Shown here one piece after another: positions 63,623 through 64,000 of a stretch of DNA of 64,000 nt (positions are counted from its first letter, which is position 1; the number at the start of each line of letters is the position of its first letter). Under the pieces are notes generated by a model that had not been told where the DNA came from, did not search any database, and saw only the letters and a list, made by a program, of their open reading frames with translations. Made by a program: the position numbers and the translations under genes. The DNA comes from Sphingomonas_Q fennica_A (GTDB taxonomy: Bacteria > Pseudomonadota > Alphaproteobacteria > Sphingomonadales > Sphingomonadaceae), in contig JAQIJD010000005.1 of the NCBI GenBank assembly GCA_036946415.1, forward strand, positions 191,787 through 255,786, written 5' to 3'.

Positions 63623-64000
63623 ATGGTATCCCATTCCGGCCTCATCACCGTCATGGAGCGCGCCCGCGCGCCGGGCGGCCCCGCGCCTGCGCCGCGATTT
63701 CGGCGAGGTGCAGCAGCTTCAGGTCAGCCGCAAGGGACCGACGGACTTCGTCAGCGAGGCCGATCGCCGCGCCGAGCAGACGGTGCGCGAGGAATTGAAG
63801 AAGGCGCGGCCCGACTGGGGCTTCCTGGGCGAGGAGGGCGGCACCGTCGAGGGTGATCCCGACAAGCCGCGCTGGATCGTCGATCCGCTCGACGGGACGA
63901 CCAACTTCCTCCACGGCATCCCCCATTTCGCCATCGCCATCGCGGTCGAGGATACCGCGCGGGGCCGGCGGCCGGTCGGAGATCACGCAGGGGCTGGTCT
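63623..64000 (+). pseudogene. Inositol-monophosphatase-family gene (SuhB-like), 5' part, frameshifted
   Basis: It starts MVSHSGLITVMERA. After one or more indels in 63662-63690 the frame continues LRRDFGEVQQLQVSRKG, PTDFVSEADRRAEQTVREEL and the metal-binding blocks FLGEEGG and WIVDPLDGTTNFLHGIPHFA, which identify the IMPase/SuhB family. Another shift near 63955-63978 precedes EITQGLV at the window edge. The gene continues beyond 64000. SuhB-type proteins hydrolyse inositol monophosphate and some act in rRNA maturation. The breaks fit the error-rich right end of the window. Confidence 0.8.

Overview
The window looks like a stretch of chromosome from a high-GC alphaproteobacterium of the Sphingomonadales (Sphingomonas-like). 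Support: strong G/C bias at third codon positions, two TonB-dependent receptors, an S46 dipeptidyl-peptidase, DUF2794 and DUF1465 (RcdA-type) proteins, a ROSE-type RNA thermometer before hsp20, and housekeeping genes with sphingomonad-like features such as long PstC/PstA proteins. There is no prophage, insertion sequence, CRISPR array or tRNA-anchored island. The content is core metabolism plus envelope functions, decorated with three families of intergenic palindromic repeats.

Layout. 0-2 kb: a coiled-coil tail, DUF2794 and a membrane protein flanked by two copies of palindrome family A. 1.9-9.6 kb (minus strand): a phosphate unit gph-phoR-pstS-pstC-pstA-phoU-phoB with pstB between pstA and phoU; pstA carries three frameshifts. 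9.7-12.9 kb: glmU-glmS for UDP-GlcNAc synthesis. 12.9-16.2 kb: a sulfate ABC importer (cysTWA, no binding protein) behind an Rrf2 regulator. 16.3-17.5 kb: tRNA-His, an acyltransferase and a coupled 29-residue ORF. 17.7-23.2 kb: an exported nucleosidase-like protein, a purine nucleoside permease and a TonB receptor, probably a nucleoside scavenging set. 23.3-30.6 kb: an SDR, a SnoaL-like protein, MaoC, YchF, a second (frameshifted) TonB receptor and a 2OG-Fe oxygenase. 30.6-38.8 kb: pth, rplY, a frameshifted GumN/TraB protein, glyQ, glyS (with a repeat and a low-GC patch inside the gene) and ppdK. 38.9-43 kb: two SGNH hydrolases, an MBOAT O-acyltransferase and a small membrane protein, an envelope O-acylation set. 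43-49.5 kb: a cell-wall hydrolase, a PerM-type permease, tRNA-Asp, two YdcH-like proteins, hsp20 with its thermometer, DUF1465 and an S46 peptidase. 49.6-57 kb: seven overlapping genes for a NodT-MacA-MacB efflux pump, an EF-hand protein and a two-component system. 57-64 kb: ThpR, a Bax-inhibitor-like protein, DUF3237, a GMC oxidoreductase, a DUF882/L,D-transpeptidase/M23 cell-wall set, efp and an inositol-monophosphatase-family gene.

How the genes work together: nutrient capture (phosphate, sulfate, nucleosides, TonB substrates), envelope construction and modification (GlmUS, MBOAT/SGNH, L,D-transpeptidase, M23, SleB-like), and translation (GlyQS, EF-P, Pth, L25, YchF). At least twelve single-base frameshifts, all in G/C-rich contexts, interrupt pstA, one TonB receptor, gumN, an M23 peptidase, efp and the last gene. 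They cluster near 4.2-4.5 kb and 62.7-64 kb and hit genes expected to be needed for growth, so sequence error is more likely than real gene decay.

The most unusual signals are a three-hairpin repeat (family C, two copies) whose stems covary while the central loop is conserved, a palindromic repeat translated in frame inside glyS next to a compositionally foreign patch, and a ROSE thermometer under an RpoH-type promoter.
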